A stretch of 64,000 nt of DNA from Anodontia alba (Eukaryota; Mollusca; Bivalvia; Lucinida; Lucinidae), in contig OZ024831.1 of assembly GCA_964016985.1 (NCBI GenBank), positions 80,206,263-80,270,262 on the forward strand. Reading direction: 5' to 3'. The notes below the pieces were generated by a model, which was not told where the DNA came from, ran no database searches, and was given only the letters and a program-made list of their open reading frames with translations. Position numbers and translations under genes: made by a program. How positions within the stretch are numbered: position 1 is the first letter of the stretch; every line of letters starts with the position of its first letter. Below, one piece after another: positions 53,758 through 63,655 of this stretch.

Positions 53758-55150
53758 TATACCCCCGGCATACGAAGTATGTCGAGGGGTATATAGTTTT
53801 CGTCTTTCCATCCATTCATCTGTCCATTTGTTCGTCCATCCAGCCGTGCGTCCATTAACATTTTGCGTCAAAGTTTTGCGTGAAGTTTTTTCCTTTTGCA
53901 TATATTTTTGAAAGCTTACACTTTAGGATGTTGATGTGTAGTTAGTGTTACTACTAGATGATTACAGAATAGCTGACATCATTCTGCTGATGCTGCTGAC
54001 CCAAGGTCCTGGTCACGGACAGAAAATAGTGTGATGTTTAGATCAAAGTTTTACGTGAAGTTTTTGTCTTTTGCTTATAACTCTGCAGCCACTGATCAAA
54101 ACTTTTCATATGGTCATGCCCCAGGGCGGTGCTAGAGTAAAAATCTAGGACACCCCCAGTAAAGTTGTATATTGCAGTTTGTTTACACAAACAACCTCTT
54201 ATTAAAGTAGGATGGGCATCTGACATGTTTATCACATCAACATTCAGGGTAATCAGGTCAAGGTCATTGTGACCTTATTTTCATGCTTCAGTGATTTTGA
54301 CATATTTTGAAGCCTATTTCATAGATTAATGCCTCAATAAAATAGTATATTGCAGTTTGTTTATACAAACAACTTCTTAAAGAAGGATGGGCATCAGACA
54401 TGTTTATCACATCAACATCAGTGTAATAAGGTCAAGGTCATTGTGATCATATTTTCATGCTCCAGGGATTTTGCCTTATATCTTGAAGACTATTTCATGG
54501 GTTAATGTGATACTTTGAATATTGGTTCTGTGTGACACCACGATTGGCAGCATAACAAATGTAGGTCACCTTGACCTATATTTCATTGTCCAGTAATTTT
54601 GCCACATATCTTGAATGTTAATTGATGTATGAACATTATTATTGGGATTATGAATTAGTATGATCCACAGTTGACCTAAAAGTAAATGTAGGTCACTGTG
54701 ACCTATATTTCATGGTCCAGTGATTTTATGTTACGTCTTGAAGACAGTTTGATGTATTACTATCGTATTTTGGGATTATGTGGCCTATATTTCATAGCCC
54801 TGTGATTTTGTCTTATATCTCCCACTGTTTGATACCTAATGTCATATTTACATATAATGACAGTGTGACCCAAACTTTCACCTCAAAGTAAATATAAATC
54901 AGTATGACCTAAATTTCATGGTCTAGTGATTTTGCTTAATATCTTTTAGATTATTTAATGGATTAACATCATAGTTGGTATAATGCATCAGAGTGACCAT
55001 CAGATTAGTTTGCAGGGCCATAAAATATAGGTCGCAGATTTGCTTCATGTCTTGAAGACTATTTACTCCAGGAAAGTTGTACTTGGGATGATAGATCAAT
55101 GTCACTCAGAGACTGACATTGTAAACTATATCTTGCCTAATATCATTGCC
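53758..55150 (+). mobile_element. HLE-6: hairpin-headed element with ~110-200-bp repeats
   Basis: 5' hairpin TATACCCCCGGCATAC / GTATGTCGAGGGGTATA (53759-53794). A CATCCATTCATCTGTCCATTTG stretch follows, then TTTTGCGTCAAAGTTTTGCG and diverged units with AGGTCAAGGTCATTGTGACC, TTTTCATGCTCCAGGGATTTT and TATCTTGAAGACTATTTCATGG. The direct pair TATATTGCAGTTTGTTTA...GGATGGGCATC at 54168-54224 and 54347-54398 shows a longer unit. The 3' terminus is not recognised. The same head occurs at 6996-7035. Confidence 0.6.
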
Positions 55151-56181
55151 AGTATCATCCCCGTAAATGAATAGGGAAGACTCAGACTAAAATACAGTAC
55201 CAGTTTCCAAACATAGACTTTTTCAGCTCGCCTGAGCCTAAGACTCAGGATGGTCTGTTGTGATTAATTACTGTCCATCGTCTGTCCACACCTTTGAATG
55301 ACTTCTCCTCAGAAACCCCTGGGTCAATTTTCTTCAGATTTCAGGCTCAAGATGAGCTGTTGAGATCACTTGCTGTTCTTTGTCTGTCCACATCTTTGAA
55401 CATCTTCTCTGAAACTGTCGTCCATCCGTCTGTCCATCCATTCACATCTTTGAATGACTTCTCTTCTGAAACCACTGGGCTTATTTTCTTCAAATTTCAT
55501 GTTGAGCCTTCTGTTAAAGAGGAATTGTAAATTTGTACAAATGGTCACCGTCCATTAAGATGGCCACCATGGCCATATATGGTAAAAATACTAACAAAAT
55601 CTTCTCAAGAATCAAGACAGCTTTAAGGCTAAATCTCGGTATATAGCATCGGGGACTCAAGGTCTACCAAATGATGATGGTAGGTTGACTTTTGCTCTTC
55701 GGCAAGGTAAATTTGCATCCCCAAACATTTGTATGGGGAAAATGTTGGAAAACCACTTTCACAAAATGTGTTTAAGACTAATGGCTGAAAATTACAGTAT
55801 ATATAACAGTAGTATAACTTTTCGTTACAGTCAAAATTTTGTCACCTGGGAGTTATCTCCCCTTGCCTTTAGGCTATGTAAATGTGCAAAATTATGCAAT
55901 CTTGAAAAGCCTTCTTTGAAATTGCTCAACCAATTTTAACAAGATTTCACAATGGCCTTTCAGCCTTCTATAGAAGGGATACTGACAATTTGTTCAAATG
56001 TTTCTTCATCATGGAAGAAGATGGCCAGCATGCCCATATATGGTAAAAAAAAAAAAACACTAAAAAACTTCCTTTTCAGAATTAAGAAAGCTTTGAGGTT
56101 GAATCTTGGTATATAGCATGGAGGACTCCAGGTCTGTCAAATTTATTCAAATGATGATCCTGAGATGACCTGTGACTTTTT

Positions 56182-59100
56182 AGCTCACCTGAGCCAAAGG
56201 CTCAAGGTGAGCTATTGTGATCACTCACCCTCCGTCGTCGTCCGTATGTCCGTCCGTCCGTCCGTCCGTCCGTCCGTCCACAATCTTTAAACAACATCTC
56301 CTCCTAAACCACTGATTGGATTTTGACCAAACTTCACAGGAATGATCCTTGGTTGGTCCTCTTTCAAAGTTGTTCAAATGGTTCCGGTCCGTTGCATATC
56401 TAGGTCACAGGAGCTAAAAATAGATTTTTTAACTAAAAACTTAAAAAATCTTCTTGTCAGAAACCACTACACCGATTTCAATATAATTTTACAGAAATGT
56501 TCCTTTGGTGATCCTCTACCAAGATTGTTCAAGCAATTCGGATTCGTCAAAAAACATGGCCGCCAGGGGGCGGGGCTAATTTTCCCTATATATCTATATA
56601 GAAAACTTTAAAAATCTTCTTGTCAGAAACCACTGGACAGATTTCAATATAATTTTGCAGAAATGTTCCTTTGGTGATCCTCTACCAAGATTGTTCAAGG
56701 CATTTGGATTCGTCAAAAAACATGGCCGCCAGGGGGCGGGGCTTATTTTCCCCATATATCTATATAGAAAACTTTAAAAATCTTCTTGTCCGAAACCACT
56801 GGACCGATTTCAATATAATATTGCAGAAATGTTCCTTTGGTGATCCTCTACCAAGATTGTTCAAGCCATTTGGATTTGTCAAAAAACATGGCCACCAGGG
56901 GGCGGGGCTTATTTTCCCTATATATCTATATAGAAAACTTTAAAAATCTTCTTGTCCGAAACCACTGGACCGATTTCAATATAATTTTGCAGAAATGTTT
57001 CTTTGGTGATCCTCTACCAAGGTTGTTCAAGCCATTTGGATTCGTCAAAAAACATGGCCACCAGGGGGCGGGGCTTATTTTCCCTATATATCTAATAGAA
57101 AACTTTAAAAATCTTCTTGTCCGAAACCACTGGACTGATTTCCATATAATTTTGCAGAAATGTTCCTTTGGTGATCCTGTACCAAGATTGTTCAAGCCAT
57201 TCGGATTTGTAAAAAAACATGGCCGCCAGGGGGCGGGGCTTATTTTCTCTGTATATCTGTATAGAAAACTTTAAAAATCTTCTTGTCAGAAACCACTGGA
57301 CCGATTTCCATATGATTTTGCAGAAATGTTCCTTTGGTGATCCTGTACCAAGATTGTTCAAGCCATTTGGATTTGTCAAAAAACAAGGCCGCTAGGGGGG
57401 CGGGGCTTATTTTCCTTATATATTTTTATGGAAAACTTTAAAAATCTTCTTGTCAATAACAACTGGACCGATTTCCATATGATTTTGCAGAAATGTTCCT
57501 TTGGTGATCCTGTTGCAAGATTGTTCAAGCCGCCATGATTCGTTAAAAAACATGGCCGCTAGGGGGCGGGGTTAATTTTCCCTATATAGAAAACTTTAAA
57601 AATCTTCTTGTCATAAACGACTGGACCGATTTCAATATAACTTGGCAGAAATGTTTCCTTAGTGACCCTCTATCAAGATTGTTCAAGCCGACATGATTTG
57701 TCAAAAAACATGGCCGCTAGGGGGTGCGGGGCTTATTTTCGATATAATTCTATATAGAAAACTTGAAAAAATCTTGTCGTCAGAAACCACAGGACCGATT
57801 TCAATATAACTTCGCAGAAATGTTTCCTTGGTGACCCTTTACCAAGATTGTTCAAGCTGTTATGATTTGTCAAAAAACATGGCCGCTAGGGGGCGAGGCT
57901 TATTTTCCTATATAATTTATCTATATAGAAAATTTTAATCGTCTTTTCAGAAAGCACTTGACCGATTTCAATGTAACTTTGCAGGAATGTTTCTTATGTA
58001 ACCCTCTATCAAGATTGTTCAAGCCGTCATGATTCGTCAAAAAACATGGCCGCCAGGAGTCGGGGCTTATTTTCCGTATATATCTATATAGAAAACTTTA
58101 CCGGCACAGTGGCTCAGTGGTAGAGCGTCCGCTTTGTGACCGGGAGGTTGCGGGTTCGATCCCCGGCCGGGTCATACCAAAGACTTTAAAAATGGTACTA
58201 GCTGCTCTTTCGCTTGGGGTTCAGCATTAAGAAAGTAGAGCTAGAACTGGTCAGCTCAGTGTCAGTATAATGTGACTGGGTGGAATATCATGTCAAAGTG
58301 TCTGGGGCGTGATATTTCAGTGAGGCAGCACTCTAAAAGTGAGCATTGAGCTCCCTGCCACATCCAGACACCGTCGCGATATGACTGAAAAAGGTTGAAA
58401 GCGACGTTAAGCCCAAATCAAACAAACAAACAAACAATATAGAAAACTTTAAAACTCTTCTTGTTAGAAACCACTGAACTGATTTCATTATAACTGCAGA
58501 AATTTTTCCTTGGTGAGCCTCTACTAAGATTGTTCAAGTAATCATGATTCATCAAAAAACATGGCTGCCTGGGGCAGGGCTTATTTTCCCTATATATAAA
58601 ACTTTAAAAATCTTCTTTTCAGAAACCAATGGACCGATTTCAATACAACTTGGCAGGAATGTTTCTTTGGTGACCCTCTACAAAGATTGTTCAGGCCGTC
58701 ATGATTCATCAAAAATCATGGCCGCTAGGGGGCGGGGCTTATTTTCCCTATATAGAAAACTTTAAAAATCTTCTCGTAAGAAACAGTTGGACCGAGTTCA
58801 ATGTAACTTGGCAGGAATGTTGCTTTGGTGACCTTCTACCAAGATTGTTCAAGCCTTCATGATACGTCAAAAACCATGGCCCACAGGGGGGTGGGGCTTA
58901 TTTTTCATATATATCTGCATAGAAAATTTTAAAATTCTTCTTGTCACATACCCCATGACTGATTTCAATATTACTTGGCTGGAATGTTGCTTTGGTGAAC
59001 CTCTATCAAGATTGTACAAGCAATCATGATTCGTCAAAAAACATGGCTGCCATGGGGTGGGGCTTGTTTTCCCTATATATCTAAATAGAAAACTTTAAAA

Positions 59101-59500
59101 ATCTTCTTGTCAGAAACCACTGAACAGATTTCAATATAACTTGGTAGGAATGTTCCTTTGGTGACCCTCTACCAAGTTTGTTCAAGCTGTCATGATTCGT
59201 CAAAAAACATGGCCATTAGGGTGTAGGGCTTTATAGCTATATAAAACTTTTTAAACCACTGGACCAATTTCAATATAACTTGGCAGAAATGTTCCTTTGG
59301 TGACCCTCTTTGACGATTCAGTTCAGGTCATCAAGATTTGTAAAAAAACATGGCCAGTGGTGTGGTGGAGGGGGGTGAGGGTGGTTAGTGCTATAAAGTT
59401 TATACAAAAATCCTAGAGCAGTGAACGGCTGAAACTTCAACAGTAAATATGCAAATCTGTTTGGTCAGGTGAGCGATATAGGACCATCATGGTCCTCTTG
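56182..59500 (+). mobile_element. HLE-1 copy d, complete, containing a SINE-B
   Basis: 3319 bp including the SINE. 5' AGCTCACCTGAGCCAAAGGC, then TCAAGGTGAGCTATTGTGAT. A (CCGT)n tract at 56240-56278. About sixteen ~166-bp units. 3' GTCAGGTGAGC, hairpin GGACCATCATGGTCC, CTCTTG. The first units are nearly identical to one another, with divergence growing toward the 3' end, as if the array expands from the 5' side. CCACCAGGGGGCGGGGC occurs at 56892-56908 and 57058-57074. Confidence 0.88.
58101..58438 (+). mobile_element. SINE-B, tRNA-derived, intact
   Basis: 338 bp inside an HLE-1 unit, flanked by ATAGAAAACTTTA (58088-58100 and 58439-58451). The head is a near-complete tRNA-like sequence: A box GTGGCTCAGTGGTAGAGCG, anticodon-arm region CCGCTTTGTGACCGG, B box GGTTCGATCCC. 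The body has ACTAGCTGCTCTTTCGCTTG and AGTGTCAGTATAATGTGACTG. The 3' part is GAGCTCCCTGCCACATCCAG and GTTGAAAGCGACGTTAAGCC, with a (CAAA)n tail. The tail region resembles mollusc SINEs of the V-SINE group such as RUDI; that is from memory and not verified. It is not a functional tRNA gene because the acceptor stem does not close. Confidence 0.92.
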
Positions 59501-60104
59501 TTTTTTTTTACTGCAAGGTCAGATTTGCGTCTCATACATTTGTATTGAGAAAATGTTGAAAAGTTTTTCCTAAATGTATGAAGGACTAATGGTGAAAATT
59601 TACATTGTATGATTAAAGTAGTAAAACTTTTTTACTTACAATCAAAATTTTGTCCTCTAGGGGTTATCTGCCCTTGCTCTTGTCCTGTATACATGTATAA
59701 AATCATGAAATCTTTATAGGTCTACTTCTATGAAACCACTTGACCAATTCTCACCATATTTCACATGGGGCCTTCTGTTGAGGGTGTTTTTACAATTTGT
59801 TCAAAAGTTCTGCACCATTGAACAAGATGGCTGCCATGCCTATATATGGTAAAAAGACACTTAAAAATCTTCTTCTCCAGAACAAAGAAAGCTTTGAGGC
59901 TGTATCTTAGTATATGCATCAGGGACTCAAGATCTATCAAGTTTGTTCAAATCATGATTCTAGAATAACTTTTGACCATTTTATGGCTCGGTCAAGTTAA
60001 TGTCCTGTTGCTGTGGCAGTACTAGAAGAATGGTGCATGGCATCTGCATATATGCAATGGCTGTTTTACTTGGGTGAGCAAATCATGGCCCCATTGGCCT
60101 CTTG

Positions 60105-60855
60105 TGTCTGGTAATAATCAGAGCTCCAGGTTAAATGCTTTATTCCAGAACAAAGTATTTAGATTTTTCTTATTTCTCCATGAAAATGTATTTTGACTGG
60201 GATTTAGGATGTTTGTAAGGGCCTGCTGTACTTGCAGTAGATGGGGGAGGGCAGCTTGTTAGTATTGCTTTGTTTCTGCCTTGTCATTTGCTTAGTCCCT
60301 CATCTTCCATAGCTCTCTTTCTTCTCTCATCTACTAGCTCTTCTCCTCTTGGTCCCTATCACTGGCAGACAACATAATGACTGGCAGGGGTTGATGTGTC
60401 ATTAAACAAGAAGTCAAACATATAAATAAGAATGGAGCAAAAGCTCTACCCTGTTGAAGAATTATATATGGACCTAGCTCTGGATAAGGAACTAATTTTT
60501 TCAATCAAAAAGTTTTGGTATTTTTCTTATTTCTCCATAAAAACATGTTATTTGTACTCTTAGAAGTGCCTCTTACAGTGAGACACTTCTAATGAGTACT
60601 CATAACATACATTTTAAGGCGAAACAAGAAAGATATTTATCTAGATAGTCTTATCTGGAGCTATGTTTCTGCCTACATATTCATACAGTCAGCTCAGCAG
60701 TTAAAAGCTCTGCATAATACCTGCCACTGGTATGTGTTGAAACTAGAAATGGTAGTGAGTCTAATACAGGATGTCCTCTGTAATCAGTGTATTTTAACTG
60801 CACAATACATTAACCTATAGATAATGTGCTATTCTATTCTGTTTTTCACCCCTCC
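60105..60855. other. Intergenic or intronic DNA: SINE-C-like repeat and hairpin MITE
   Basis: 60217-60412 is a SINE-C relative (GCCTGCTGTACTTGCAGTAG, then the pyrimidine-rich body, GACTGGCAGGGGTTGATGTG and TCATTAAAC). 60473-60664 is a hairpin MITE with ends TAGCTCTGGATAAGG and CTTATCTGGAGCTA, inner arms TTTTTCTTATTTCTCC / CGAAACAAGAAAGA and CTCTTAGAAGTGCCTC / GAGACACTTCTAATGAG. No gene. Confidence 0.55.
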
Positions 60856-60859
60856 ACAG

Positions 60860-60892
60860 GAAAACGACCTTTCAGTCGTGATAAAGTCTTAA
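60860..60892 (+). CDS. Possible terminal coding exon following exon B
   Basis: A strong acceptor (GTTTTTCACCCCTCCACAG) ends at 60859. Exon B ends in phase 0. Continuing in phase 0 here gives ENDLSVVIKS and TAA at 60890-60892, a short C-terminus after an intron of about 7.9 kb. An alternative frame through the same sequence stays open for about 40 codons to a TGA near 60980, so the segment could instead belong to the retrotransposon that follows. The phase match alone has a one-in-three chance of being accidental. Confidence 0.3.
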   Translation, partial: ENDLSVVIKS

Positions 60893-61355
60893 TTCAGAAG
60901 GTCCCTTTAAACAGTTACCTGTGTGACGTAATTCCTCCCGCTCAAATGATCACGTGTCAGTTTCTTTTCTGTGGACAGTGAAAAAGTTCATGGATTATCT
61001 ACCTGTGAAAGAAATTCGTATTTATTTCTTTTTTACACAGTTAAATTTCTTAATCCTTACTTTTCTCTTGTTCTATATTCATGCCTTCTACTAAACATAT
61101 AATTCTTTTGAAATTATTGATTTTCGCTTTCTTGCTTTCTTAGCATTTATTTTCTGTGTCTTGAGTTTCCGCGTCATTTGATGCATTTTGCCCGTGGCAA
61201 CTGTGGTCATTTTAAGGCCAAATAGGATAATCAACCTTCTTGTTTATCTTGTACTGCTTGTCTACGTGTTTCTCCTTGTTCTATTTGCTGTATTTGGACT
61301 AAAAAAGTGTGGAATCTTGCCGAGAAGAGATGACTACGCTACTCACAAGTCCATC
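60893..61355 (+). other. Leader of the DIRS-type element or host 3' untranslated region
   Basis: AT-rich sequence. A GC-richer word (GTGACGTAATTCCTCCCGCT, 60931-60950) and a CACGTG site could belong to a DIRS terminal repeat. A hydrophobic open stretch (VYLVLLVYVFLLVLFAVFGL) is in frame with the gag-like start but looks like translated U-rich leader. I cannot place the element's left boundary. Confidence 0.35.
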
Positions 61356-63655
61356 ATGACACAGAAAAGAAGACAGAAGAAATCTAAGAAGACTAAAAAA
61401 TCCCAGTCAGACTTGTCTGACAATGGGTCTATTGATGGGAGCACCGCCCCACTTAGCTATACTGCTCGGGGCAGGACCCATCAAGGTGGCAGCCTGGGGG
61501 ACCTAGAGTCCAACCGGGCATTAAGTCCACCGGTCATCGAGTCACCTGTCAACCAGTCACTGTTCAGCCAGTCAACCAGTCACCAGGCAACAAATCAGGT
61601 CATCCAGTCACCGGTCAACCAGGCACTGGTCAACCAGGCACCGGTCATCCAGTCACCGGTCAACCAGGCATCGGTCAACCAGGCACCAGTCATTTGCATA
61701 TGACTTTCAAACTCAGTTTATTCCTGGTTATTCACCAGTCAGTGTGCCTCTACAAACTTATGCTCCTTCTATAAGCAGCCATGTATCTCATGGTAGTACC
61801 CATAGACTACCAAATGTACATATTCCTGGATATGAACACTCTGAAATGTCAGTTCCCAAATCCAGCTACTTCTTCCAAACAGTTAATTCCACTTGAGCCT
61901 GACTTCTCGCAGATGTCAGACCCAAATGTGATGATTGATCCTCTTAATTCTACTGATGTTTCTCAGACTAGACCTTCACGGAAGGAACAGTCCAGAAGAG
62001 ATCATAAATCAAAAAGAGAAGAAGACATCAGTCGTCTTCTTCCTCTTCTTCCACTTCTAGATCAGACTCTTTGAATTCTTCTGGATGGAAGAAGAAATCA
62101 AAGAGATCTAAACATTCACACAAAAAGAGAAAAAGACGATCTATTACGCCTTCTTCTTCTTTCAATACTTCTCAATCTCAAATTGACTTCGGTAGATATA
62201 AAAGGGCTAAAAAATCTCCGCAGGTTGCCTGTTCCTATACGACCTGAGAGCCCAATTTTAATCCAGTCAATACTCAACCAATTAATATTGAGGAATTTCA
62301 CCCGAATCTTCCGCAAACTAATAAAGAGTCTGATTCGGAGACTGAAACTGAAATCTGGTCTTTCGACCGTGCTATAAATGAGGTCTTTAGGCTTCTTCCT
62401 GCTGAATTATGTCCTAAGACTCAGCAGGATCAAGCCCCATCTAAACCTCTGTCTGGGATAGAACACTTAATGGAAACTCGTTTGAATCCATTACTTGTTC
62501 TACCCCAGTCTGAATTGGTTGAGAATACCACAAAGTACATTCAGAACAGACTTGATTTGGATAAATGTTTTAGAGACTGGATATGCCCGCAAAACTTGGT
62601 TTCGGCTCTTGCTCCGACTAAATTTTACAAGAGCCAAAACCAATATTTGCCCACTGTCAACATTCCTCAATTAGAAGCAGATGCGTCTCTCCTAGATCTG
62701 TCTAATAAAGGAAGAGCTTCCATTCCTTTGAAGAATTTGGAAGCATGGGAAAGGAAGGCTAGGAAATTAGTTTCCATTAATTCCCATGCTGACTTATCTT
62801 CAGCTGCCTTCCTTTGTCTACAACAAGAATCGATGTCGGTTGTGGCTCTTTCCAGACTTTTGGAAGCCGTAGCCAAATCGATTAAGCATGCTACAGCCAT
62901 GTCTACTCTTCTAGCTACTGAAATCTTTCAGGCTAGGTGGACGCAGCTCTAGCTTCATCAAAACTGCTTCTTGACAATTCTTCCTTTGAGTTAAGGAATG
63001 CTCCTGTTAACTCAAAAACACTAGTTGATGGCAGGATAAAAGAAAAAGCCAAATCAAATTTTGAAGCTCAACAGCAAAGGTTTTTAGCTTCTACTTCCAT
63101 TCAATCACAATCTCGTTCTTTTAAGCCTCCTACTAAGCCGGCCTCGGTGGCTCAGTTGGATGTGCCGTCCAACTGGAGCCCGGGAGTTCACGGATTCAAC
63201 CCCCGCCGAGGTCGGCAACATTCTTTCGTGGAGATTGATCATGAAATATTCTACGGTCATTCTCTCCCTTCTGCTGATTCAAGAAGGGCAGTTGTCAGTT
63301 TCTTGCGAAAGAATGTGCACAATACTGGTTAACCACTTAGAGGACTAAGCCTGCCCAGTAAACGTGTGGTTACGCGTGACCGCGCTCGACATGATCCCAT
63401 TGGGTTGACTGGGCTGTAAAACCTCAACACAAACAAACAAACAAACATAAGCCTCCTACTCTGAATAGAGCTTTCAACACACCTAAATACCCTGCCAAAC
63501 AAACAATGACCAGACCTAAACCTACACAATCGTACAGGTCCAAAACTCAACCTCAAAGTACATTTTCTAACACTAAGAAGGAAAATATCAAGAGGACTGG
63601 TAACATTCATCAGTTCCCCTCCTCTAAACCTGCCTCTTCCTCCACAAGATTATGA
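61356..63655 (+). pseudogene. DIRS-type retrotransposon ORF1 (gag-like), broken
   Basis: The gag-like protein of DIRS elements is thought to package element RNA. Probable start MTQKRRQKKSKKTKKSQ (61356), a basic Ser-rich N-terminus. A minisatellite-like run of VNQAPVI/SPVNQA repeats (61543-61690) follows. The frame then shifts near 61690, 61895 and 62010, runs through a Ser-rich basic stretch (GWKKKSKRSKHSHKKRKRR) and meets TGA at 62245-62247. It continues as a well-preserved globular part (62248-62952, including LPAELCPK, ENTTKYIQNRLDLDKC, LEAVAKSIKHATAMS). Another shift near 62937 leads into MDAALASSKLLLDNSS. A SINE-A interrupts at 63135-63447, after which a basic tail (QTMTRPKPTQSYRSKTQ) ends at TGA 63653-63655. 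With at least four frame breaks, a stop and an insertion, this copy cannot encode ORF1. Confidence 0.75.
63135..63447 (+). mobile_element. SINE-A copy 4, inserted in DIRS ORF1
   Basis: Flanked by a perfect 13-bp duplication TAAGCCTCCTACT (63122-63134 and 63448-63460). Head GCCGGCCTCGGTGGCTCAGT, B-box region GGATTCAACCCC, full body and (CAAA)n tail. Removing it and one duplication restores the gag frame across the junction, which dates the SINE after the DIRS insertion. Confidence 0.95.

Larger units (their letters stand above)
55225..60104 (+). mobile_element. HLE-2-like element split by HLE-1 copy d
   Basis: 5' AGCTCGCCTGAGCCTAAGAC then TCAGGATGGTCTGTTGTGAT; units with ACTTCTCCTCAGAAACCCCT, AAGATGGCCACCATGGCC and ATATATGGTAAAAA. 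At 56181 it is cut by HLE-1. It resumes at 59501 with TTTACTGCAAGGTCAGATTTG, which matches HLE-2's GACCTTTTTACGGCAAGGTCAAGTTTG-type phrase, and ends GGGTGAGCAAATCATGG then CCATTGGCCTCTTG. Without the insertion it would be about 1.56 kb. Confidence 0.75.

Noticed and set aside
58106..58178. Stand-alone tRNA gene
   Set aside because: A and B boxes are good, but the acceptor stem does not pair. The sequence continues into a SINE body with a (CAAA)n tail and target duplications.
61188..61355. Membrane protein start (hydrophobic stretch upstream of MTQKRR)
   Set aside because: The stretch comes from T-rich leader sequence and there is no independent support for translation. The likely start is the later ATG at 61356.
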